NCBI RefSeq assembly: GCF_000411975.1
Contig: NZ_ASXG01000004.1
Span: 1-63,134, forward strand
Reading direction: 5' to 3'
Source: Amycolatopsis orientalis DSM 43388
GTDB lineage: Bacteria; Actinomycetota; Actinomycetes; Mycobacteriales; Pseudonocardiaceae
DNA: 63,134 nucleotides
Position 1 is the first letter of the stretch, and each line of letters starts with the position of its first letter. The notes under the pieces were generated by a model, which saw only the letters and a list, made by a program, of their open reading frames with translations, made no database searches and had not been told where the DNA came from. The translations under genes and the position numbers were made by a program. Shown one piece after another: positions 8,001-15,786 of this stretch.

Positions 8001-8851
8001 GCTCCCCCCTCCCCGCCGACCCGGGTGGTCTGCGCGTACGCCAGGTCGACCTCCGTGCGCAGGGCGTCCCAGATCCGCTGGTACAGGTCGACGAACCGGC
8101 GCTCGAAGCGGATTTCCTGCACCACCCGCGGGCGCGGCAGGTCGATGGCGAACCGGGCCTTGACCGTCGCCGCCGGGCCCGCGGTCAGCACGACCACCGT
8201 GTCCGCGAGCGCGATCGCCTCTTCCAGGTCATGGGTCACGAACACCACGGCGGGCCGGGTAAGTTCCCACAGCGACAGCAGTTCGTCGGACATCTTCGCC
8301 CGGGTCTGCACGTCCAGCGCGCTGAACGGCTCGTCCATCAGCAGGATCCGCGGCTCGTTGATGAGATTCTGCGCGAGCGCCACCCGCTTGCGCATCCCGC
8401 CGGACAGCTGGTGCGGGTAGCGGTCCTCGAATCCGCTCAGCCCGACCCGGCGGATCCAGTCCCGCGCGCCGGACACCGCCGTCCGCTTCGCGACTCCGCG
8501 GAACCGCGGGCCCGCGGAAACGTTGTCCAGCACCGTTTTCCAGGGCAGGATCGCGTCCGTCTGGAACATGAACCCCACCCCGGGCGTGATGCCCGAGACG
8601 GGCGCGCCGTGCACCCGGACCGAGCCGGCCGACGGCTGCTCCAGGCCCGCGACGAGGGTCAAGGTCGTGGACTTGCCGCAGCCGGTGGGGCCGACGACCG
8701 CGCAGAACTCTCCGGGCGCCACCTCGAGGTCCAGGTCGCGCAGCGCGGTGTAGGGCTGCGGCCCCTCGGTGGCGAACTGCTTCGTGACGTCCCGCATGGC
8801 GATGGCGGCCGGTGCGTCGCCGCCGGGCGGTCCGGATCTGGGTGCGTGCAC
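7997..8851 (-). CDS. ABC transporter ATPase (SsuB/TauB type)
   Basis: 284-residue nucleotide-binding subunit that energises the adjacent permease. Walker A GPTGCGKST is at about residues 54-62, the Q-loop in FQTDAILPW near 97, the signature LSGGMRKR at 149-156, Walker B LLMDE near 170-174 and the switch His in VTHD. The FQTDAILPWKTVLDN segment is the hallmark of the nitrate/sulfonate/taurine subfamily. The GTG at 8851 is preceded by a GAGAGGA site and gives a normal length; a frame to 9022 exists but adds an unrelated Arg-rich tail. First gene of the operon, divergent from a sensor kinase 232 bp away. Confidence 0.86.
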   Translation of the reverse strand: MHAPRSGPPGGDAPAAIAMRDVTKQFATEGPQPYTALRDLDLEVAPGEFCAVVGPTGCGKSTTLTLVAGLEQPSAGSVRVHGAPVSGITPGVGFMFQTDAILPWKTVLDNVSAGPRFRGVAKRTAVSGARDWIRRVGLSGFEDRYPHQLSGGMRKRVALAQNLINEPRILLMDEPFSALDVQTRAKMSDELLSLWELTRPAVVFVTHDLEEAIALADTVVVLTAGPAATVKARFAIDLPRPRVVQEIRFERRFVDLYQRIWDALRTEVDLAYAQTTRVGGEGGA

Positions 8852-9083
8852 GGGGGCGTCCTCTCGATCGGGGCCGATTCCGTTCGAGGAGGCTAAGAAG
8901 CGCCGCGGCGCGGCGGAACGTTGCGTGCGATACCAGCGATCAGTGCGCTTTTCTCGGTTTCTGCTCATTAAGTGCACGCCGGACCGGACGATCCGGGCGT
9001 ACCGGCCGCGCGTTCTTGGCATCCGCGCGGTCTCGTGGTGTCATGCGGGACGCCCCTATGACAAGTGGCAGAGCGGAGCGATC

Positions 9084-10685
9084 ATGTGGCGGTCCCGTCC
9101 TCTCGCCTCGCAGATCCTGCTCGCCGTGCTCGGGATCCTGCTCGCCACCGTCTCCGCCGGGGCCCTGCTCTACGTGAAGCTCGCCGGGCAGACCCTCGAC
9201 ACGCAATACGGCCAGCGAGCGCTCGGGATCGCGAACACCGTCGCGCAGATGCCCGCCGTCCGCGACGCCCTCGCGCGGCGCGATCCCGGCCACGCCATCC
9301 AGGCGGAGGCCGAGCAGGTCCGCCGGGCCACCGGCGCGTCCTACGTCGTCGTCACCGACCGGTCCGGACTGCGGTACTCCCATCCCAACACCGCACTCGT
9401 CGGCGAGCGCATCGAGGAACCCGTGGCGGCCCTGGACGGGCAAGGCCATCTGGGCATCGACAACGGCAGCCTCGGCCGGTCCGCGAACGGCAAGGCGCCG
9501 ATTCCCGGCCCCGGCGGCGGGATCGAGGGCCAGGTGTCGGTGGGAATCCTGGAAGAACAGGTCACGAGCGAGCTGGTGAGCGACATCCCCTGGGTGCTCC
9601 TCTATTCCGGGCTGGCGCTGGCGATCGGGACGGCGGCGTCCTGGCTGCTCGCGCACCGGATCAAGCGCGCCACCTTCGGGCTGGAGGTCTCCGAGATCGC
9701 GGCCCTGCTCCAAGAACGGGAAGCGATGCTGCACGGCATCCGCGAGGGCATGGTGGGGCTCGACCGGCACGGCCGCGTCGAGGTGCTCAACGACGAAGCC
9801 CGCCGGCTGCTCGCGCTCCCCTCCGCCGCCCGCGGCCGGGACCTGAGCGAACTCGTGCCGCCCGGCCGGCTCCGCGACCTGCTCACCGCGCCCGCCGCCG
9901 ACGACGAGGTCGTCCTCACCGACGAATTCCTGTTGGTAGTCAACAAAATGCCGGTCGTCCTCGCCGGGCAGGACGCCGGTTCGGTGATCACCTTGCGCGA
10001 CCGCACCGAGATGGAAGGCCTGGTGCGCGAACTGCACGCCGTCACCGGCCTGACGACCGCGCTGCGTGCCCAGGAACACGAATTCGCCAACCGGCTGCAC
10101 GTCCTCTCCGGGCTCCTGGGACTGGGCGAGGCGGAAGAAGCCGGCCGCTACCTCACCGAAATCGCGCACGGTCCCGCCGCGCAGGCGACCGATTTGCGCG
10201 CCCGGTTCTCGCCGCCCGAACTCGCCGCGCTCCTTTCGGCCAAGATCGCCATCGCCGCGGAACGCGACGTGCGCCTCGAGGTCGACCCGGGTTCGGGGCT
10301 CGATCTCAGCACCACCGACCCCGGCGCGCTCGTCACTGTTCTCGGCAACCTCGTCGACAACGCCGTCGACGCGGTGGCCGGGCAGCCGGGCGAACGACGA
10401 GTGCGCGTTCTCGTCGACGCGCTCGGCCCGGACGTCCGCATCGTCGTCTCCGACACCGGCCCCGGCATTCCGGAAGACGCGCTGCACGAGATCTTCGCCG
10501 ACGGCTACACCACGAAACCCGCGCGCCCGGGCATGCGCCGCGGCCTCGGTCTCGCCCTCGTTTACCGGCTGGTGCGCCGGGCCGGCGGGTCGATCACCGT
10601 GGACGGCTCGGCCGGGGCGCGATTCGACGTACTGCTGCCGAACTCCCGTTCCCGCGCCGAGCTCGAACCCGCGGAGCACGCATGA
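9084..10685 (+). CDS. CitA/DctS-type sensor histidine kinase
   Basis: 533-residue membrane sensor kinase. Helix 1 is at about residues 8-31, an extracytoplasmic CACHE/PDC sensor follows (32-168, with SYVVVTDRSGLRYSHP), helix 2 is near 170-191, and a cytoplasmic PAS domain lies at 205-315. The kinase H-box is QEHEFANRLHVLSGLL with His332, followed by an ATPase domain with DNAVDA and DTGPGI. The PAS and unusual NHEF-like H-box place it with CitA, DcuS and DctS, which sense extracellular carboxylates. GGAG lies just before the ATG at 9084. Its stop overlaps the response-regulator start (ATGA). Divergent from the ABC importer, which it probably controls. Confidence 0.88.
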   Translation: MWRSRPLASQILLAVLGILLATVSAGALLYVKLAGQTLDTQYGQRALGIANTVAQMPAVRDALARRDPGHAIQAEAEQVRRATGASYVVVTDRSGLRYSHPNTALVGERIEEPVAALDGQGHLGIDNGSLGRSANGKAPIPGPGGGIEGQVSVGILEEQVTSELVSDIPWVLLYSGLALAIGTAASWLLAHRIKRATFGLEVSEIAALLQEREAMLHGIREGMVGLDRHGRVEVLNDEARRLLALPSAARGRDLSELVPPGRLRDLLTAPAADDEVVLTDEFLLVVNKMPVVLAGQDAGSVITLRDRTEMEGLVRELHAVTGLTTALRAQEHEFANRLHVLSGLLGLGEAEEAGRYLTEIAHGPAAQATDLRARFSPPELAALLSAKIAIAAERDVRLEVDPGSGLDLSTTDPGALVTVLGNLVDNAVDAVAGQPGERRVRVLVDALGPDVRIVVSDTGPGIPEDALHEIFADGYTTKPARPGMRRGLGLALVYRLVRRAGGSITVDGSAGARFDVLLPNSRSRAELEPAEHA

Positions 10686-11353
10686 CCATCCGGACTCTCG
10701 TCGTCGACGACGACTACCGCGTCGCCGCGATCCACGCCGCCAGCATCGACCGCGTGCCCGGGTTCGCCGCCGTCGGCCAGGCGCACACCGCCGCGGCAGC
10801 GCGTGCCCGCGTCGAAGAACTCCGGCCGGACCTGCTGCTGCTCGACATCTACCTGCCCGACGAGGACGGCCTTTCCCTGCTGCGCGACCTGCGCTCGGCC
10901 GGCACCCCGCCCGGATGCATCGTGATCACCGCTTCCCGGGACCTCGGCACGGTCCGTTCCGCGATCCGTCTCGGCGCCGCCTACTATCTGGTCAAGCCCT
11001 TCGGGTTCGAGCAGTTGCGCGAGCAGTTGACGGCGTACCGGAGCTGGTGCGAACGCGCCGCCGGAAGCGGCGAGGTCGACCAGGCCACTGTGGACAGTCT
11101 GTATTCCATTCTCCGCGGCGCCGCACCGCGCCCGGATCCGCTTCCCCCGACCATGCGCAAAGTGCTCGACACGCTCCGCCGCGCCGGGGAGCCGCTAGGA
11201 GCCGAAGCACTCGCGACCGCACTGGGCATCAGCCGGCCCACCGCGCAACGCCACCTGAGCGAACTGCACCGCCGAGGATTCCTCAGCCTCGAACTGGAAT
11301 ACGGAAGCGCGGGCCGGCCGACCCACCGGTACGCGGTCGCCGCCGAACGCTGA
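10682..11353 (+). CDS. CitB/DcuR-type response regulator
   Basis: 223-residue regulator with a receiver domain (phosphoacceptor D55 in LLLLDIYLPDEDG, conserved K105 in LVKPFGF). A C-terminal winged-helix of the IclR/ArsR-like kind seen in CitB-family regulators follows (ALGISRPTAQRHLSELHRRGFL). Partner of the overlapping sensor kinase. The likely targets are the divergent promoters in the 232-bp gap before the kinase, including the ABC importer. No binding site could be defined by eye. Confidence 0.88.
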   Translation: MTIRTLVVDDDYRVAAIHAASIDRVPGFAAVGQAHTAAAARARVEELRPDLLLLDIYLPDEDGLSLLRDLRSAGTPPGCIVITASRDLGTVRSAIRLGAAYYLVKPFGFEQLREQLTAYRSWCERAAGSGEVDQATVDSLYSILRGAAPRPDPLPPTMRKVLDTLRRAGEPLGAEALATALGISRPTAQRHLSELHRRGFLSLELEYGSAGRPTHRYAVAAER

Positions 11354-11560
11354 TCCGCGCAGCCGGGCGCCCGGCGCGAACCCGGCGAACAGCTCCTTCC
11401 GCGCAATCGGCGATATCCCGGGCAGGACAAGGGAATCCGGTTGCTCTGATCGGGTCTTCCGGTGGCCGCCGCGGCCGCGGCGGGCGATCATTCAGCGGAA
11501 CCGGCGCGACCGGAGCCCCCGGCCGCGCGGCCCGCCCGCCGGAGCAGCGAAGGGATCGCC

Positions 11561-12700
11561 ATGGCCGCCACCGGCCCGATCGACCACGTCGTCGTCCTGG
11601 TCCAGGAAAACCACACCACCGACAACTACTTCCGTTCGATGGCCGCGTTCGGCGCGAACGTCGCGACCGACTGGCCGGTCTCCCCCAACCCGCCGAAATC
11701 CGACCAGCCGCACGACCGCAAGGCCTACTACCGCTGGCTCACGAAGAAGAGCACCGGGGCGCACGTCCAGTTCGACACGGTCGCCGATCTGCCGTTCTAC
11801 GCCTGGCTGGCCGCGAGCGGCGCGTTCGTCGAAAACCACTGCGCCGGGTACGGCACCAACTCGACCCCGAACCACCTGCTCATCGTCGGCGGCCAGACCC
11901 CCACGCTGCGCAACCCGCCTCGCAGCCAGGCCGACCCGGTGTGGGACATGCCGTCCCTGCCCGGGCTCGCCGCCGACCACGGGGTGAGCTGGAAGGCCTA
12001 CACCGGCACCAGCGGCTATCCCGTCGAGTTCTACCAGCAGCTCAAGGGGTCGCCCAACATCGTGCGCTCGGCCCAGATCATCGCCGACGCCCAAGCCGGC
12101 GCGCTGCCCGCGCTGTCCATGGTCTGGCACGACTCCCCCTACGACGAGCACCCGCCCGCGGACGTCAGCAAGGGAGAGGACGCCGTGTGGCAGGTCGTCG
12201 ACGCGATCGTGAAGGCCGGGCTCTGGAACTCGACGGTCTTCCTGCTGACCTGGGACGACTGGGGCGGCTTCGACGACCACGTCGCCACGCCGAACGTCGA
12301 GATCACCCCGGACGGCGTTCAGCTCGCCTACGGGCCGCGCGTGCCGCTGCTGATCTTCGGCGGACGGGTCAAGCCCGGCATCGACCACCGCTGGTCCTGG
12401 CATCCGAGCATCCCGAAAACCGTGATCGACCTGCTGGGACTGCCGAAACTCGGCGTCCCGCGCGTCGACGGCGACCACGGCCTCGCCGACCTCGTCGACC
12501 TCTCCGCCGGCGCGAAACTGAACCCTCCGCCCCCGGCGCACGGCACCGCGATCACCCAGCCGGCACCGCCGAAACCCACTCCGACCCCGACCCCGGTCCC
12601 GCCGCCCCCGGTCGCCAAACCGGCACCGGTCGGGCCCGTCCTGCTGCGCGGCGGCGGCACGCTGCCCCCGCCGAACGACGTGCCGCTGACCACCCACTGA
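11561..12700 (+). CDS. Alkaline phosphatase/phospholipase C-like phosphoesterase
   Basis: 379-residue member of the phosphoesterase family PF04185 (acid phosphatase/phospholipase C/arylsulfatase fold). The metal-binding start IDHVVVLVQENHTTDNYF is at about residues 6-23. The second metal motifs are WHDSPYDEHPP near 190 and LTWDDWGGFDDHVA near 230, where WDDxGGxxDH is the family signature. The C-terminal 60 residues are Pro-rich and low-complexity. No signal peptide is visible from this ATG, whose upstream AAGGGA is acceptable. An in-frame GTG at 11462 would only add an Ala-rich stretch. Substrate among phosphate esters is unknown. Confidence 0.8.
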   Translation: MAATGPIDHVVVLVQENHTTDNYFRSMAAFGANVATDWPVSPNPPKSDQPHDRKAYYRWLTKKSTGAHVQFDTVADLPFYAWLAASGAFVENHCAGYGTNSTPNHLLIVGGQTPTLRNPPRSQADPVWDMPSLPGLAADHGVSWKAYTGTSGYPVEFYQQLKGSPNIVRSAQIIADAQAGALPALSMVWHDSPYDEHPPADVSKGEDAVWQVVDAIVKAGLWNSTVFLLTWDDWGGFDDHVATPNVEITPDGVQLAYGPRVPLLIFGGRVKPGIDHRWSWHPSIPKTVIDLLGLPKLGVPRVDGDHGLADLVDLSAGAKLNPPPPAHGTAITQPAPPKPTPTPTPVPPPPVAKPAPVGPVLLRGGGTLPPPNDVPLTTH

Positions 12701-12745
12701 GGACTTCACGCGTTCGCCTGGGCGCCCCCTTGCCCGCTGGGGATC

Positions 12746-13030
12746 TCAGTCGCGGTCGTGCTTGCCGGTGTCCCCGGGCCACTGGCCGGTGAGCTTGTCG
12801 TAGCCGGTCGCGCCGCCTCGGTCGACAGCTGCCTTCACCAGGCCGAAGATCGCTCCCTGGACGGACGCCGCCAGGAGCACCTCGCCCCATCCGCGGTCCT
12901 TCTGGGTCGGGGTGGGCGCCTTCCGGCTGCCGGAGATCAGCCTCCACACCCGCTCGAACACCGCGTTCGCGGCCAGCCCGCCCAGCACGCCGAACAGCAT
13001 GCCCAGCGGCCGGTACAGCAGCTTGTTCAT
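12746..13030 (-). CDS. DUF4235 small membrane protein
   Basis: 94-residue protein of the actinobacterial DUF4235 family, function unknown. It has an N-terminal hydrophobic segment (PLGMLFGVLGGLAANAVFERVW) and a second one (VLLAASVQGAIFGLVKAAVDRGG), consistent with two membrane helices, then a charged tail. The ATG at 13030 follows a strong GAGAGGAGG. It stands alone, convergent with the phosphoesterase gene. Confidence 0.8.
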   Translation of the reverse strand: MNKLLYRPLGMLFGVLGGLAANAVFERVWRLISGSRKAPTPTQKDRGWGEVLLAASVQGAIFGLVKAAVDRGGATGYDKLTGQWPGDTGKHDRD

Positions 13031-13651
13031 CGCCGCCTCCTCTCGTTCGATCAAGCACTACCCGCGATAACGGAGGTATATGCGCGGGATCGGCGGAAAC
13101 CCGCACGCCCGGCGGCGCTGCTGGTGCTGAGCGCGGCACCGAACAGCTGGGCTGCCTGCTCGGGATGAGACAGCGCCCGTGCTCTTCCCCCGCGCATCGA
13201 CGCCGCGTTTGGCCCGTGGTTGCCGGGTATCGCCGAACGCGCGGCAGCCCGGCTTCCCGGCCGTGACCGCCGGGGTGCTCGCGTCGCCGAGTTTCGGATT
13301 CTCCGCGGCTACGGCGCTCCCGCCGGGACGGCGTCGCTTCCTCCATTGTGGACAGAACCGGTCCGGGGCTTCCGGCGGGGCGACCGGACCACCGGATTCC
13401 CGTGCTCCCCGGCCGCCTGCCTCGCGAAAGTGCGCCACCCAGTCGGCCGAGCCGCGGCCGAGCCATGGTTGCCATCGTGTGCAAAGCGGCAGTACCCTGC
13501 TTGCACACGATGGCAAAATGACCCGCCGCGAGCACGCGAGTCGTGCCGCAACGCTCGTGCGTTCCGCTGCGACGCGCGACGAGGCTCCGCGCCTGGGTGC
13601 GCCAAGCCGTCCGCGGGCCACCGCGCCTTCCCGTCCGAGGAGTGAGGTCCC
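13031..13651. other. Intergenic region with paired LacI operators
   Basis: About 620 bp between the divergent DUF4235 gene and the secreted hydrolase. Apart from the operator pair at 13469-13516 I find no gene: frames across it lack ribosome sites and domains. The distance from the operators to the hydrolase start (about 135 bp) leaves room for a promoter and leader. Confidence 0.6.
13469..13516. promoter_or_regulatory. Paired LacI-family operators
   Basis: Two 16-bp sites, TTGCCATCGTGTGCAA (13469-13484) and TTGCACACGATGGCAA (13501-13516), are perfect reverse complements. Each is a LacI-type TTGC-N3-CG-N3-GCAA quasi-palindrome, and their CG centres are 32 bp apart. Nearly the same pair precedes the lacI-type gene at 21196. 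This points to control of the downstream secreted hydrolase by that regulator. Confidence 0.75.
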
Positions 13652-15307
13652 ATGGCCCCTGGTCCCCTGGTTTTTCGTCCCCGCTTCAGACGCGCCGCGC
13701 TGGTCGCGGCGGCAGTTCTCGGCGCGGCGGTGCTGGCCGCCGCGCCGGGACACGCCGCGACCACGTCCGGCGGAGTGCTTTACCGGCCCAGCACCGCGGC
13801 CGGTTCCACTGAGGACGCGAGTTATCCGCGCGTCGTCCGGCTCGCGCACAACGGCACCGCGAACGGCACGCTGCTGGCGACTTTCTCCCACTCCGGCACG
13901 GGCGTCGGGAAGGCGAATTTCCCGCTGTACCGTTCGACCGACAACGGCGTGACCTGGACGTCCTCGCCGATCAGCACGGTCACCGACACCCAGCACGGCT
14001 GGGATCTCGACGGCCCGACGCTGTACGAGCTGCCGCGTGCCGAAGGCGCGTTGCCCGCCGGAACGCTGCTCGCCGCGGGCACCGCGTGGAACCACGGCGA
14101 CTACACCCAGCAGGCAGTCGAGGTTTTCGCGTCCACCGACCAGGGCGCGAGCTGGACCTACCGCAGTTCGTGCGCGGCCGAGTCGGGCATGGCCAACACG
14201 ATCGGCCACGGCATCTGGGAACCGGAGTTCGCCGTCACCGACCGCGGCCTCCTCTGCTATTTCTCCGACGAGCGTCCCTCGGTGAACGACTATGCCCAGG
14301 TCCTCGCGCACGCCGTCTCCACCGACGGCGGCCTGACCTGGGGCAACGAGGTCTACGACGTCGCCTTGCAGAACGGCGTCGACCGGCCCGGGATGGCCAA
14401 GGTCGTCCCCTTGCCCAACGGCTCCTACGTGATGACCTACGAGGACTGCAAAGCCGGCGCCGATCCGGACCAGGCTTGCGACGTCTATTTCAAAACGTCC
14501 CCGGACGCCGAATCGTGGAATCCGGGCAGCCTCGGCACACGGATCGAGACCGCCGACCATCGCTTCCTGCTGCACACGCCGTACCTGACGTGGTCACCGG
14601 CGGGCGGCGCGAACGGCACGCTCATCGCGTCCGGTCAACGGGTCGTCGCGGGCACGGACGGTTCGCTGGCGATCCAGCCGGAGGACGGGCACGTGCTGTT
14701 CGTGAACCGGAACCTCGGGTCCGGGGCCTGGCAGGAGATCACCACGCCGGTGACCACCGCCCCGACCGGCGGCTACGACGCGGGCGAGACGGCCTGTGCC
14801 GGGTACAGTTCGCCGTTGCTCGGCGCGCCGTCGGGGAACACCTTCCTCATGCTCGCGGGGACGCATCTGTCGACCGGCAAATGCGAAACCGACTTCGGCA
14901 CCGCGACGCTGCCGAACGCACAGGGGCAGATCACCGGCCCGGGCAGCACGGGCAAATGCGTCGACGTGAACACCAACCGGTCGGTCAACGGCAACGCGGT
15001 TCAGCTCTACACCTGCGGCATCGCGACCGGCCAGCAATGGTCGCTGGAAACCGACGGCACGATCCGCGCCTTCGACAAGTGCCTCAACGTCGTCGGCGGC
15101 GCGACCGCGAACTCGTCCAAAGTGGAGCTTCGCGACTGTCTCGGCACGCCCTCCCAGCAGTGGCAGGTCCGGTCGGACGGATCGATCTACAACCCGGGCT
15201 CGGGTCGCTGCCTCGACGATCCGCAGGCACAGACCGCGGACGGCACGCAGTTGCAGATCTACGACTGCAACGGGCTGTTCACCCAGGTCTGGCACGTCCC
15301 GGCCTGA
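13652..15307 (+). CDS. Secreted sialidase-fold hydrolase with ricin-type lectin domain
   Basis: 551-residue exported protein. A twin-Arg/hydrophobic signal region ends at GHAA near residue 36. A six-bladed sialidase-superfamily propeller spans about 40-420, with Asp boxes STDNGVTW, STDQGASW and STDGGLTW. A C-terminal ricin B-type (CBM13) trefoil occupies about 428-551 with three QxW-like repeats (QQWSL, QQWQV, QVWHV). The strand-1 motif is SYPRVVRL rather than the FRIP of true sialidases, and the overall pattern recalls GH93 exo-arabinanases. I infer a plant-polysaccharide exo-hydrolase. An operator pair shared with the sugar ABC operon suggests co-induction with that importer. Confidence 0.8.
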   Translation: MAPGPLVFRPRFRRAALVAAAVLGAAVLAAAPGHAATTSGGVLYRPSTAAGSTEDASYPRVVRLAHNGTANGTLLATFSHSGTGVGKANFPLYRSTDNGVTWTSSPISTVTDTQHGWDLDGPTLYELPRAEGALPAGTLLAAGTAWNHGDYTQQAVEVFASTDQGASWTYRSSCAAESGMANTIGHGIWEPEFAVTDRGLLCYFSDERPSVNDYAQVLAHAVSTDGGLTWGNEVYDVALQNGVDRPGMAKVVPLPNGSYVMTYEDCKAGADPDQACDVYFKTSPDAESWNPGSLGTRIETADHRFLLHTPYLTWSPAGGANGTLIASGQRVVAGTDGSLAIQPEDGHVLFVNRNLGSGAWQEITTPVTTAPTGGYDAGETACAGYSSPLLGAPSGNTFLMLAGTHLSTGKCETDFGTATLPNAQGQITGPGSTGKCVDVNTNRSVNGNAVQLYTCGIATGQQWSLETDGTIRAFDKCLNVVGGATANSSKVELRDCLGTPSQQWQVRSDGSIYNPGSGRCLDDPQAQTADGTQLQIYDCNGLFTQVWHVPA

Positions 15308-15310
15308 GCG

Positions 15311-15349
15311 GGAAGGGGCGGCTGGCTTGCGGGCTGGCCGCCCCTTTCC
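15311..15349 (+). terminator. Hairpin terminator after secreted hydrolase
   Basis: GGAAGGGGCGGCTGG (15311-15325) pairs with CTGGCCGCCCCTTTCC (15334-15349) with one mismatch, beginning 4 bases after the stop codon. Confidence 0.8.
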
Positions 15350-15490
15350 GCTGCACCGCAAGGGTTTCGTCTGGAGAAGCCGAGTAGGACCACGCGATCC
15401 CCGAGGAACCATCGCGAACGCCACTGTGCCGGACTGCGACCCCGCAGCGACCCATTCACCCCGAGCACAAGGGAAGGGCGGCCAACACCC

Positions 15491-15635
15491 CTTCCCCATA
15501 CCGTCAATCCCGTGCGCCGCGCCGGTTCAGCTCCTCCACCGCCGCAGCTGCGCCGGGCCGTCCGAGGCCGCGCCGGTCAGCGGGCACGCGCCACTGAGCC
15601 GGAGCGGCTTAACCTGCGCGGCAAGAGAAACCGAA
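15491..15635 (-). pseudogene. Decayed duplicate of the GH2 3' end
   Basis: Bases 15491-15536 are identical to 15774-15819, which covers the terminator edge, stop codon and last codons of the GH2 gene. The similarity continues to about 15635 with substitutions and a roughly 50-bp internal deletion. The translated relic SLAAQVKPLRLSGACPL matches SLAAQAKPFRLSDAFPL of the intact protein. No start or catalytic part remains, so this is a non-functional partial duplication. Confidence 0.8.
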
Positions 15636-15741
15636 CCCCACACCAACCCGACGCGGCCTCCAGCAGGCAACATCCCCTCGACAGCAAGCACTCGCCGATC
15701 CAGCGCCTCCGTACGCCCCCAGAGCATGTTCCGACCGGAGC

Positions 15742-15778
15742 GGAAAGGGCGGCCAGCACCCACGCTGACCGCCCTTCC
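15742..15778 (-). terminator. Hairpin terminator after GH2 operon
   Basis: GGAAAGGGCGGCCAGC (15742-15757) pairs with GCTGACCGCCCTTCC (15764-15778) with small mismatches, 9 bases beyond the stop of the minus-strand GH2 gene. Confidence 0.75.
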
Positions 15779-15786
15779 CCATACCG

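Larger units (their letters stand above)
15308..15786. other. Intergenic region with duplicated gene end
   Basis: About 480 bp between the secreted hydrolase and the GH2 gene, which converge. It holds two terminators and a decayed second copy of the last part of the GH2 gene (15491-15635). No intact gene is present. Confidence 0.65.

Noticed and set aside
8852..9022. Longer N-terminus for the ABC ATPase
   Set aside because: It adds an Arg-rich tail in the promoter region. The GTG at 8851 has a ribosome site and gives the normal family length.
13469..13516. Inverted repeat read as a transcription terminator
   Set aside because: It lies upstream of two divergent genes, and each arm is itself a LacI-type half-palindrome repeated at 21117-21161.
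13652..15307. Annotation as a true sialidase
   Set aside because: Asp boxes show the fold, but the FRIP motif is replaced by YPRV and no sialic-acid genes are nearby. GH93-like is a better guess.
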